From positions 1 to 36,613 of the forward strand of contig JBGAIL010000025.1 of assembly GCA_044225565.1 (NCBI GenBank): DNA of 36,613 bases. The letters run 5' to 3'. The stretch's first letter is position 1. Every line of letters begins with the position of its first letter. The notes under the pieces are model-generated. The model was not told the origin of the DNA. It did not search any database and saw nothing but the letters and a program-made list of their open reading frames with translations. A program made the translations under genes and the position numbers. Positions 1 through 7,481 of this stretch are shown here, in pieces. Origin of the DNA: CAVXAE01 sp044225565. Its GTDB lineage: Bacteria > Pseudomonadota > Gammaproteobacteria > Steroidobacterales > Steroidobacteraceae.

Positions 1-1631
1 GCATTCAGCGCCGCCTCGTCGATGAGGCCGCCCAGCAGGACGTGCGCCTTCTCGCGGGCATAGTTCAGGTCCGCCATGGCGTGCCATCGCGCGCCCAGCT
101 GCAGATTCGTGCCGAACGTAGCATCCAGCGTGCGTTGCGTGCTTTTCGCGGTCTGCGGGCCGAGATCGTCCGTGAAGTCGTAGTACATGTAGATGGGGTC
201 CGTGGACCCCGTCGGGTTCACGAAGAAGGGATTGCGATCGTCCACGACCAGGAATCCCGTGCTGCCCCCGCCGCGGCTGTCCGTACGGCGATCGGACAGC
301 AGCCCGTCGAAGAACACGCTCAGCCTGTCGTTGACGTCCTGCGTCAGCGATACCGAGAGGCCGTGGCGTTTCTCCAGAGCCAGGAACTGCTGATCTTTTC
401 CGACGTCGCCGTAGTTCACCGTGCCGTAGGTGAAGTCCGCGGGCGTGAGCGAGCGGCCATCCTGATCGCGGGGGATGGCGTAGGCCGGCTGGAACGTCAG
501 GGGATCGAGAATGGTGCCCGGATTGGCGAACGGAGCGCGGAAGTCGCTGCCGCCGAGCGGCCTCAGGTCGAGGCTCGCCGTCTGCCGCCGGTCGCGGGCG
601 AGCAGGGGCTCGCGCCTGCGGAATTCGTAGGACAGGAGCGCGTGCCCGCCTTCCCAGCCGCCGCCGAACAGCTGGCCGAGCTGGTACTCGCGGCTGGTGC
701 CTTCGGTGACCGATCCGAATTTGAGACGGGTCTCTGCGCCGCGGTAGTCCTTGCGCAGCACGATGTTCACCACGCCGCCGACCGCATCCGAGCCGTAGAT
801 GGCGGAGGCGCTGTCGGGCAGCACGTCGATGCGCTCCACGGCGCTCAGCGGGATGCTGGAGATGTCGGTGAACCGGCCTTCGCTGCCGCTGTCCGCCAGC
901 CTGCGGCCGTTGAGCAGCACCAGCGTCGAGCCCGGGCCGAGGCCGCGCAGGTTGAGGGCGATGCCGCCCGAGAAGTTGGTCTGCCCGTCGCGACCCGAGG
1001 AGTAGTCCTCCGTGACGCCGCCGCCGAAATTCTGCGGGAGCGAGCGGACGACGTCCGCCACCGTGGAATAGCCGCTGCGCTCGATTTCCGCCCTGTCGAT
1101 GGAGATGAGCTGCGAGCCCACGGGAGCCGTGCCGCGGATGTGCGTGCCGGTGATGACGATCTCCTCCGTTGCGCCGGAGGTGCCTTCCCCGGGCGGGGGC
1201 TGTTGCGTCGTCGCGGGCCCGGAGTCCGCTTCTTCCCGGGTGGCAGCACCAGCACCAGCACCAGCGCCGGCGCCGGCAGCAACGGCGAGGCGGGTTTCCT
1301 CGGCCCGCCTCAGGCCTACGGTGCGGGTGTTGATGAAGCGGTAGGCCAGGCCGGAATGGGCGAGCAGCGTGCGCAGCGCCGCCTCCGGCGCGAAGTTGCC
1401 GACGAGAACGGGCGAATAGGCATCCGGCGCCACTTCGTCGGCGTGATAGACCAGCTGCAGCCCGCTCTGGAGCGCGAAGCGGTCGAGCGCCTGTGCCAGC
1501 GGCTGCACCGCGATGTCGAAGTGGACGGGTGCGGAGACGGGACGGGCGTCGGCGATCTCTTCGGCGATGACGGCCTGGGCCATCGTGGCGAAGGCGCACG
1601 ACAGGCCGATGCGATGGAGCGTTCTCATCAT
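1..1631 (-). CDS. TonB-dependent receptor with N-terminal STN signalling domain (3' end outside window)
   Basis: This is an outer-membrane TonB-dependent transducer; the frame is open for 543 codons from ATG 1631 to the window edge, so the barrel's C-terminal part is missing. The first ~23 residues form a signal peptide. Residues ~35-110 match the secretin/TonB short N-terminal (STN) domain of FecA-type transducers (VQPLAQALDRFALQSGLQLV). An Ala-Gly repeat linker follows, then a plug domain starting at EEIVITGTHIRG and containing LNLRGLGPGSTLVLLNGRRL and SASAIYGSDAVGGVVNIVLR. That plug style is common in receptors of unknown ligand in Xanthomonadales and sphingomonads. A purine-rich GAGGGGGGA lies just upstream of ATG 1631; a second ATG at 1628 is also usable. 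It is divergent from the FecI/FecR pair at 1765-3310, which probably controls it by surface signalling. The ligand is unknown. Confidence 0.9.
   Translation of the reverse strand, partial: MMRTLHRIGLSCAFATMAQAVIAEEIADARPVSAPVHFDIAVQPLAQALDRFALQSGLQLVYHADEVAPDAYSPVLVGNFAPEAALRTLLAHSGLAYRFINTRTVGLRRAEETRLAVAAGAGAGAGAGAATREEADSGPATTQQPPPGEGTSGATEEIVITGTHIRGTAPVGSQLISIDRAEIERSGYSTVADVVRSLPQNFGGGVTEDYSSGRDGQTNFSGGIALNLRGLGPGSTLVLLNGRRLADSGSEGRFTDISSIPLSAVERIDVLPDSASAIYGSDAVGGVVNIVLRKDYRGAETRLKFGSVTEGTSREYQLGQLFGGGWEGGHALLSYEFRRREPLLARDRRQTASLDLRPLGGSDFRAPFANPGTILDPLTFQPAYAIPRDQDGRSLTPADFTYGTVNYGDVGKDQQFLALEKRHGLSVSLTQDVNDRLSVFFDGLLSDRRTDSRGGGSTGFLVVDDRNPFFVNPTGSTDPIYMYYDFTDDLGPQTAKSTQRTLDATFGTNLQLGARWHAMADLNYAREKAHVLLGGLIDEAALN
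1243..1280. repeat. In-frame hexanucleotide/GCC-GGC repeat encoding an Ala-Gly linker
   Basis: A short tandem run of CACCAG units passes into GCCGGC units (plus-strand reading). On the minus strand it encodes alternating Ala-Gly between the STN and plug domains of the receptor. The unit is a multiple of three, so slippage would change linker length without breaking the frame. Whether it varies in nature cannot be seen here. Confidence 0.6.
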
Positions 1632-1764
1632 GGATTCCCCCCTCATGGCGATCTGGATGCCGGCCGGATCCATGCTCTGATGGATATATACGACAGGCCT
1701 GCCGATGATGTAGGGTTGAGGCGCGAGTTTGGGTATTCGGATCCATCACCGCAGAGGGAAGGCC

Positions 1765-2328
1765 ATGTCCGTCACCGGGGAGCGCGTCTCGCTGCTCGCG
1801 GAAGCCACGTTCCAGCGCCATCGCAGGGCGCTGCACCGCTTCCTGGTGCGCAGGCTCGCGAGACGCGAAGACGCCGCCGACGTCGTGCAGGAAGTGTTTC
1901 TGCGCCTGTTGCGCCTGCCGGACGTCGACTTCGTCCGCAACCCGCAGGCGTATCTCTTCGGCATCGCGTGCCGCGTCATGCACGAGCTGCGGAGAAAATC
2001 GAGGTTCGAGCGGGTGGCCTTCGATTCGCAGGCGGTGGAAGGGCGGACGGAGCATCCGCCGCACGTCGCGCCGGACGAGCTGGCCGAATGGATCGGCGCG
2101 CAGCGGGACGTGGAGTGCGCGCTGTCCCGGCTCACCCGGATGCAGTTCGAAGTCCTCATGGCCGAGGTGCGCGACGGGCTGACTCACCAGCAGATCGCGC
2201 AGCAGCTCGGATTGACGGTCCACACCGTGAGGAAATATTCCGTCCAGGCCCTGTCCCGGGTCAGGCAGGGCTGGGACGATTCGCGGAGCCGCGGCAGGAT
2301 CGCCGCGCGTCGGAACCATGCATCGTAG
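1765..2328 (+). CDS. ECF RNA polymerase sigma factor, FecI type (module 1)
   Basis: An ECF sigma factor of 187 residues. Region 2 includes DAADVVQEVFLRLLRLPD and the YLFGIACRVMHELRRK stretch; region 4 has the helix-turn-helix GLTHQQIAQQLGLTVHTVRK. These are typical of FecI-like sigma factors that transcribe an STN-receptor gene when the receptor signals through FecR. The start at 1765 is preferred to an in-frame start at 1729 because GAGGGAAGG directly precedes it and homology begins soon after. It overlaps the following FecR gene by 11 bases, so the pair is translationally coupled. The 133-base divergent gap to the receptor gene must hold both promoters; I could not recognise a convincing ECF promoter there. 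Confidence 0.92.
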   Translation: MSVTGERVSLLAEATFQRHRRALHRFLVRRLARREDAADVVQEVFLRLLRLPDVDFVRNPQAYLFGIACRVMHELRRKSRFERVAFDSQAVEGRTEHPPHVAPDELAEWIGAQRDVECALSRLTRMQFEVLMAEVRDGLTHQQIAQQLGLTVHTVRKYSVQALSRVRQGWDDSRSRGRIAARRNHAS

Positions 2329-3310
2329 GCTTTCCGGAGAAGAGGACGACCGCCGGCGGAGCGAGCATGCCGCGCGGTGGTGGAGCCGCCTCCGCGAGGC
2401 CGATGTGGCGGAGCGGGCGGAATTTGCGACGTGGCTGCGCGAATCGCCCGGGAACCTGGAGGCCTACCTCAACACGGTGTCGGTGACGGAGCTCATCCGT
2501 GACCTGCCTGAAGAGCGCATCGCGCGTCTCGCAGCCGGTCGCGCGCCGGATGAATCGCATGTGCTGTCGTGGAGAAGGCCGGTTCCCGCGGTGGCTGGGC
2601 AGCCGGCTCGGGCCTGGCGTTGGGCGGCGGCGGCTTGCATCGCGCTCGCCGCTGCCATCATTGCAGTCGAGCGGAACGCAGATCATCCGGGCTGGCGCGA
2701 TTATTCGACCAGGGTGGCGGAACAGCGCACGCTGCGTCTGGGCGATGGCTCCCGGATGCATCTCAACGGCCACACACGTTTGCGCGTGCGCTTCTCCGCC
2801 ACCGGGCGTGACATCTCGCTGGAAGAGGGCGAGGCACTATTTGAAGTCGCACGCGATCCGGCGCGGCCGTTCCGCGTGGAAAGCGGTGGTGTCTTCATCC
2901 AGGCGCTCGGCACCGCCTTCAACGTGTCGCGCAGGCCTTCCGGCACCGCAGTCTCGGTAGCCGAGGGCCGCGTGCAGGTCGCGCAATTCCAGCTCGCTGC
3001 CGGGGAATCGGCCCGCATCGCGCCGGACGGGCGCGTGGAAAAGAGCGAGCCGGTCGATGTCGTAACGGTATCCGCCTGGCGCAGGCACCGGCTCGTGTTC
3101 CGTGCCGACACGCTCGAGGACATCGCGACGGAGTTCAATCGATACAACCGCACGCCGCGGCTGGTGGTGCTCGGGGATTCGAGCCGGGTGCGCCGGTACT
3201 CGGGCGCCTTCGACGCCGACGATCCGCAGTCCTTCATCGGGTATCTGGGAGGGGACGCGGACCTGGCGCTCGAGAGCCGGGGCGAGGATCTGGTCATCCG
3301 CATCCGGTGA
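2318..3310 (+). CDS. FecR-type anti-sigma/sigma regulator (module 1)
   Basis: An inner-membrane regulator of 330 residues. An N-terminal cytoplasmic DUF4880-like helix region (RWWSRLREADVAERAEFATW) would bind the sigma factor. One transmembrane helix follows at about residues 105-123 (Ala-rich, WAAAACIALAAAIIAV). The periplasmic FecR domain has the characteristic EQRTLRLGDGSRMHLNG and ALGTAFNVSRR motifs, and the C-terminal STN-like region includes TLEDIATEFNRYNRTPRLVV. In the FecI/FecR/FecA system this protein passes the signal from the receptor's STN domain to the sigma factor. It starts inside the last codons of the sigma gene with only a weak ribosome-binding site, consistent with translational coupling. 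Confidence 0.92.
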   Translation: MHRRLSGEEDDRRRSEHAARWWSRLREADVAERAEFATWLRESPGNLEAYLNTVSVTELIRDLPEERIARLAAGRAPDESHVLSWRRPVPAVAGQPARAWRWAAAACIALAAAIIAVERNADHPGWRDYSTRVAEQRTLRLGDGSRMHLNGHTRLRVRFSATGRDISLEEGEALFEVARDPARPFRVESGGVFIQALGTAFNVSRRPSGTAVSVAEGRVQVAQFQLAAGESARIAPDGRVEKSEPVDVVTVSAWRRHRLVFRADTLEDIATEFNRYNRTPRLVVLGDSSRVRRYSGAFDADDPQSFIGYLGGDADLALESRGEDLVIRIR

Positions 3311-3451
3311 TGCCCGCGGCAGGGGTTACGGGCGCGCGGTAGACGCTCCGGCCCATCGGAACCTCAGCTCCCGGCCGGCGACAGGCGCCATTTTTTCTCA
3401 GGGCACTCCTGGCGCTGGCCAGCCGCCGGCATTCCGTGACATCTTGCCTGC

Positions 3452-3934
3452 ATGGATTCCGTCGTCTCCCTGCTTGCGAGCCTGCGGCGGCTGTTGCGCC
3501 ACAAAGGCCGCACCGCGGACGAGACCGACGACCTCATCCAGGAGGCTTTCCTTCGCCTGCAGTCCTACCGGCGGGAGCGGAGCGTCGAGCAACCCGAGGC
3601 GTTCCTGGTGCGCACGGTGCGCAACCTGCACGTCGACCAGTTGCGCCGGCGGGCGCGTCGTGGGACCCACGTCGCCGTCGACTCGCCGATGCTCGACCTC
3701 ATCGACCCGAGCCCGTCGCCCGACGAGGTCCTGGCAGGACGCCAGCGCCTGCAGCGGCTGCGTGACGGGTTGGAGGCGCTCGTTCCAAGGACGCGGGAAG
3801 TGATCCTGTTGCACCGGCTCGAGGGCTGCAGCCACAGTCAGATCGCGGAACGGCTGGGCATCACCGTGAGCGCCGTGGAGAAGCACGTGGCCAAGGCAGC
3901 ATTGTTCCTCTCGGACTGGATGGGCGAGGACTGA
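3452..3934 (+). CDS. ECF RNA polymerase sigma factor, FecI type (module 2)
   Basis: A compact ECF sigma factor of 160 residues. Region 2 contains DETDDLIQEAFLRLQSYRR and EAFLVRTVRNLHVDQLRRR; region 4 contains CSHSQIAERLGITVSAVEKH. The N-terminus is short: the protein begins only about 25 residues before the DDLIQEAF core, and no good Shine-Dalgarno sequence is visible before ATG 3452. The downstream FecR gene begins one base after its stop codon, and the STN receptor of the same module follows at 4951. The 141-base gap from module 1 contains a dyad, GCGCCA at 3385-3390 and TGGCGC at 3410-3415, around a T-rich stretch. It could be regulatory or a weak terminator of module 1; I cannot assign it. 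Confidence 0.9.
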   Translation: MDSVVSLLASLRRLLRHKGRTADETDDLIQEAFLRLQSYRRERSVEQPEAFLVRTVRNLHVDQLRRRARRGTHVAVDSPMLDLIDPSPSPDEVLAGRQRLQRLRDGLEALVPRTREVILLHRLEGCSHSQIAERLGITVSAVEKHVAKAALFLSDWMGED

Positions 3935-3935
3935 C

Positions 3936-4901
3936 ATGCGGCAGCAGCCATCCGCACCTTCCGCCGAGCGCGCGCTCCGCGCCGAAGCTTCCGCCTGGAT
4001 CGCAAAGCTCCACGGCCCCGATCGCTCACCGGACCTGGAAGCCGACTTCAGGCGCTGGCTCCAGAGCAGCCCGCAGCATGCGCGCGCGTTCGAGCGCATC
4101 ACGGATGTTTGGGAATCGCTGGGTGCCGTCGACGTCGGCGGATTGCCGCGAGTCGCTGCGGGCAAGGGTCCGGAAGAAGGGCGGGGATGGCACCGGCCGC
4201 TGGGCTGGGCCGCTGCGGCGTGTGCCGTAGCCGCCATCGCCGTGCTGGCAGTCGTGTCGAGATCCGGCGGATACGCGACCGCGGTCGGAGAGCAGCGCAT
4301 CGTGAACTTGCCGGACGGCTCGCGGCTTTCGCTGAATGCAGTGACCAGGGTCGAGGTGTCCTACGACGACGCCCGGCGCGTCATCCGTCTCGCTCGCGGA
4401 GAGATCTTCTGCGAGGTCGCCAAGGATGCCGCGCGCCCCTTCGTCGTCTTCGCAGGCGATCGCATCGTCACTGCGCTGGGTACGTCGTTCGTCGTGCGGC
4501 ACGAACGGGAGGAAACCAGCGTCACGCTGGTGCAGGGCAGCGTCGCCGTTGCGTCGGCGAACCCTGAGGCGCGGCCGCTGCCGACGAAGCTGGAGCCCGG
4601 GCAGCGTCTCATCCTCCAACGGAATCAGCCGCAGCGCCTGGACACGCCACCGCCCGAATCGGCGACGGCGTGGCGGCGCGGCGAGGTGATCCTCGACCGC
4701 ACCTCACTCGAAGATGCGGTGCGCGAAATGAACCGCTATGACCGGGCCGCGCTCGTGCTGGATGACGCCGCAGTGGCGAAGTTGCCGATCAGCGGCATCT
4801 ACCGCACGGGCAACAACCAGGACTTCGCGGGTGCCGTCGCCGTGGTGTACGGCCTGGAGGTGCGGCGCGAGGACGGCGAGATCCATCTGAGGATTCGCTA
4901 G
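3936..4901 (+). CDS. FecR-type anti-sigma/sigma regulator (module 2)
   Basis: A FecR-family membrane regulator of 321 residues. It has the N-terminal DUF4880 signature (EASAWIAKLHGPDRSPDLEA, then FRRWLQSSPQHARAFERI) and one membrane segment at about residues 89-108 (GWAAAACAVAAIAVLAVVS). The FecR domain carries GEQRIVNLPDGSRLSLNAVT and ALGTSFVVRHE, and the C-terminal region has TSLEDAVREMNRYDRAALVL. It is placed between its sigma gene (1-base gap) and its STN receptor (49-base gap). The order sigma, anti-sigma, receptor matches the fecIRA arrangement, so this regulator probably controls the receptor at 4951. Confidence 0.92.
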   Translation: MRQQPSAPSAERALRAEASAWIAKLHGPDRSPDLEADFRRWLQSSPQHARAFERITDVWESLGAVDVGGLPRVAAGKGPEEGRGWHRPLGWAAAACAVAAIAVLAVVSRSGGYATAVGEQRIVNLPDGSRLSLNAVTRVEVSYDDARRVIRLARGEIFCEVAKDAARPFVVFAGDRIVTALGTSFVVRHEREETSVTLVQGSVAVASANPEARPLPTKLEPGQRLILQRNQPQRLDTPPPESATAWRRGEVILDRTSLEDAVREMNRYDRAALVLDDAAVAKLPISGIYRTGNNQDFAGAVAVVYGLEVRREDGEIHLRIR

Positions 4902-4950
4902 CCGCCAGCGTCTACCCCTCCAACGCAGTGGATTCGAGCGGGGTGGAATC

Positions 4951-7479
4951 ATGCAGTGCAGCCCATTCGCGAGCGCGCCTTGCGCCGCATTCCTGACGGT
5001 CAGCGCGTTCGTCTCGGCGGCGGTGCACGCCGAGCCGGCCATCCGCTTCAATCTGCCACCGCAGGCTCTTTCGGAATCGCTGCGCGCAGTAGGGAGCCGG
5101 ACGGGCACGAACGTGATCTTCGAGCCGGGCATCGTCGAAGGGCTGAAGGCGCCCGGGCTGAGCGCCGAGCTCACCGCCGATGAGGCGATCCGCATGCTGC
5201 TCGCCGGCACACGGCTCGGTTTCCAGCGCACTTCGCCCGACACCATCGTGGTGACGCGCGAGGGCATCGCGGCGAACGGGGCGGACGCGGGCGCCGTGCG
5301 GCTCGCACAGTCGGCGCAGCCCGCCGGCTCCACAGGCGACCCGGCCACGGACGACGGCCTGCAGGAAGTGGTCGTGCGCGGCATCGAGTTCCGCGACAAG
5401 GAGCCTTCGACCGCGACCAAGCTGGTCATGGACGTGAAGGACATCCCGCAGTCGCTCGTCACCATCACCAGCGACGTCATGGATTTCGCGAGCATCAGGC
5501 GTTTCGACGACATCTATCGCGTGGACGCGAGCTCCGGCAGCACCTTCCGCCAGGACGGCTTCCCCACCGCCTACTTCCGCGGCTTCACCAACCAGGGCGC
5601 GAACGCCATCCGCATCGACGGCTTCCGCTTCATCGGCAACATCGATCTCGACCTGGTCGGCTTCGACCGCTTCGAGGTGGTGAAGGGTCCCTCGAGCGCG
5701 CTCTTTGGGCAGAACACCATCGGCGGCACGCTGAACGCCGTCACGAAGAAGCCGCAGGGCACGGCTGCGGGCAGCCTGCGCGTCGAAGGCGGCTCGGACG
5801 ATTTCCGGCGCGGCGAACTCGATTTCACGGGGCCCATCGATGCGGAAGGCCGCTGGAAGTACCGGCTCGTCGGCGCCTACGAGGATTCCGGCTCCTACCT
5901 CGACTACGCGGGGCGCAAGTCCACGGTCATCGTGCCGTCCCTCTCGTTCGACCCGACGGACCGGACGCATCTGATGCTCACGGCGTACTACAACAAGCAG
6001 GATGGCGTGAGCGACTGGGGCACCGGACTGCAAGCGGTGGATCCTGCAGCGGGCGAATACCGCCTGCTGCCGTTGCCGCGCTCGCATTTCTTCGGCGAGC
6101 CCTGGAATCACACGGACCAGAAGGCGGCCATCATCACGTTCCAGATGCAGCACGAGATCAACGACGACTGGCAGGTCCGTTTCTCCGCGCAGCACAACGA
6201 GAGCAGGAAGAACCGCCTCAACTGCTCCGTGCAGGGCAATCCGGACGTCGACGGGCGCATCTATCCGGGGTGCTTCACCTATCTGAGCGAGGAGGACAGC
6301 CCCCTGCACAGCGGTGAGGTGGACCTCATCGGCAACATCCACGCCTTCGGCCGCACGCACACGCTGCTGCTCGGAGTGGACTACGCGAGGCAGGAGCTCG
6401 ATCGCCTGCAGGCCTTCGACTACGTCGACGATGCCGGCCACGGTCTCGCGTGGGGCAGCAGCATCGGCTACGACGTGCTGAATCCCGTGGGCATTCCCAG
6501 AGTCGGCCGGGAAGACTTTCCCGGCTACCGGGAACGGCACAATCCCGTGCGCTACTCGGGCATCACCGCGCAGCTGCTGCTGCACCCGCTCGAGCGGCTC
6601 TCGGTGCTGCTCGCCGGGCGCTACAACAAGGACAAGTCCAGCTTCGACCAGCGGTCCGCGGATACGCTCGACGGCCTTGCGGATACGCCATTCCAGCCGA
6701 CGGGCTTCGAGTTCGACCTCGGGAGGACGGTGGGGCAGGCGGGCATCACGTATGCGCTCACGGCTGCGACCAACGTCTACGTGAACTGGGGGCAGACCTA
6801 CGAGCCCGGCTTCGGGAGGGGCTTCGATCCGGCCGATCCCACGGGTCCCGGCATTCCGCTGCCCCCCGAGGAAGGCGAGCAGTTCGAGGTGGGCTTCAAG
6901 ACCTCCGTGCTGGAGAACCGGCTCAGCCTGACGTTCGCTGCGTTCGACATGGACCGCAGCGGCATCATCCAGAGCGATCGCGAGCATCCCGACTACGACG
7001 TGCCGCTCGGCACGCAGCGCAGCCGCGGCCTGGAGTTCGGCGCCGCCGGCGAGCTCGCGCCGGGCTGGCAGGTGTATGCATCCGCGTCGGTCATGGACGC
7101 CAAGTTCGTCGAAGGCGAGTTCGACGGTGAGCACGCCGCCAATGCGCCGAAGCGCGCGCTGTCGGTGTTCACGAGCTACCAGGTGCAGGGCGGGCCGGCG
7201 CAGGGCCTGGGCGTCGGCCTGGGCTACGTCCACAAGGACGGCCTGTACACCTACGGCCAGGTGTTCGGCCACGACCCCATCCGCTTCGACTTCGGCGACA
7301 TCGACGAGCTCGATCTGCGCGTGTTCTACAACACGCCGCGGTGGGAGGCCTTCGTCTCCGCGCGGAACCTGCTCGCGGACAAATACTATGCGCCGTCGTT
7401 CTTCAACGAGTTCAGATGGGGCATCAGCGTGAATCCGGGGCGTGTGGTCTCGGCCGGCGTGACGTACAAGCTTTTCTGA
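4951..7479 (+). CDS. TonB-dependent siderophore-type receptor with STN signalling domain (module 2)
   Basis: An outer-membrane transducer of 842 residues. The signal peptide ends near AAVHA (residues 24-28). The STN domain (about 30-105) starts with IRFNLPPQALSESLRAVGSR. A variable linker leads to the plug (about 138-260), which has DIPQSLVTITSDVMD, TAYFRGFTNQGANAIRIDGF and KGPSSALFGQNTIGGTLNAV, all typical of ferric-siderophore receptors. The barrel ends with the aromatic residue needed for outer-membrane assembly (VTYKLF). Full-length for the FecA/FpvA class. It lies 49 bases after its FecR gene, and a secreted serine hydrolase starts 2 bases after its stop. The hydrolase may therefore process the imported ligand or its carrier; that link is inference. 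The ligand is not identifiable from sequence alone. Confidence 0.93.
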   Translation: MQCSPFASAPCAAFLTVSAFVSAAVHAEPAIRFNLPPQALSESLRAVGSRTGTNVIFEPGIVEGLKAPGLSAELTADEAIRMLLAGTRLGFQRTSPDTIVVTREGIAANGADAGAVRLAQSAQPAGSTGDPATDDGLQEVVVRGIEFRDKEPSTATKLVMDVKDIPQSLVTITSDVMDFASIRRFDDIYRVDASSGSTFRQDGFPTAYFRGFTNQGANAIRIDGFRFIGNIDLDLVGFDRFEVVKGPSSALFGQNTIGGTLNAVTKKPQGTAAGSLRVEGGSDDFRRGELDFTGPIDAEGRWKYRLVGAYEDSGSYLDYAGRKSTVIVPSLSFDPTDRTHLMLTAYYNKQDGVSDWGTGLQAVDPAAGEYRLLPLPRSHFFGEPWNHTDQKAAIITFQMQHEINDDWQVRFSAQHNESRKNRLNCSVQGNPDVDGRIYPGCFTYLSEEDSPLHSGEVDLIGNIHAFGRTHTLLLGVDYARQELDRLQAFDYVDDAGHGLAWGSSIGYDVLNPVGIPRVGREDFPGYRERHNPVRYSGITAQLLLHPLERLSVLLAGRYNKDKSSFDQRSADTLDGLADTPFQPTGFEFDLGRTVGQAGITYALTAATNVYVNWGQTYEPGFGRGFDPADPTGPGIPLPPEEGEQFEVGFKTSVLENRLSLTFAAFDMDRSGIIQSDREHPDYDVPLGTQRSRGLEFGAAGELAPGWQVYASASVMDAKFVEGEFDGEHAANAPKRALSVFTSYQVQGGPAQGLGVGLGYVHKDGLYTYGQVFGHDPIRFDFGDIDELDLRVFYNTPRWEAFVSARNLLADKYYAPSFFNEFRWGISVNPGRVVSAGVTYKLF

Positions 7480-7481
7480 CG

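Noticed and set aside
1632..1764. ECF promoter of the TCCACTTT/CGCTCTA type in the module-1 divergent region
   Set aside because: Neither strand has both blocks at the right spacing; module 1 probably uses a different motif.
42..2486. A plus-strand open frame of 814 codons over the first receptor and the first sigma gene
   Set aside because: It crosses two real genes in other frames; the minus-strand receptor and plus-strand sigma factor carry strong family motifs, this frame none.
3387..3412. GCCATTTT as a -35 block of the module-3 type before the module-2 sigma gene
   Set aside because: Six of eight bases match, but the sequence 11 bases later matches the -10 block at only two of seven positions.
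4912..7272. A minus-strand open frame of 786 codons opposite the module-2 receptor
   Set aside because: Low-complexity Ala/Val/Arg composition, no motif, and fully covered by a clear TonB receptor on the plus strand.
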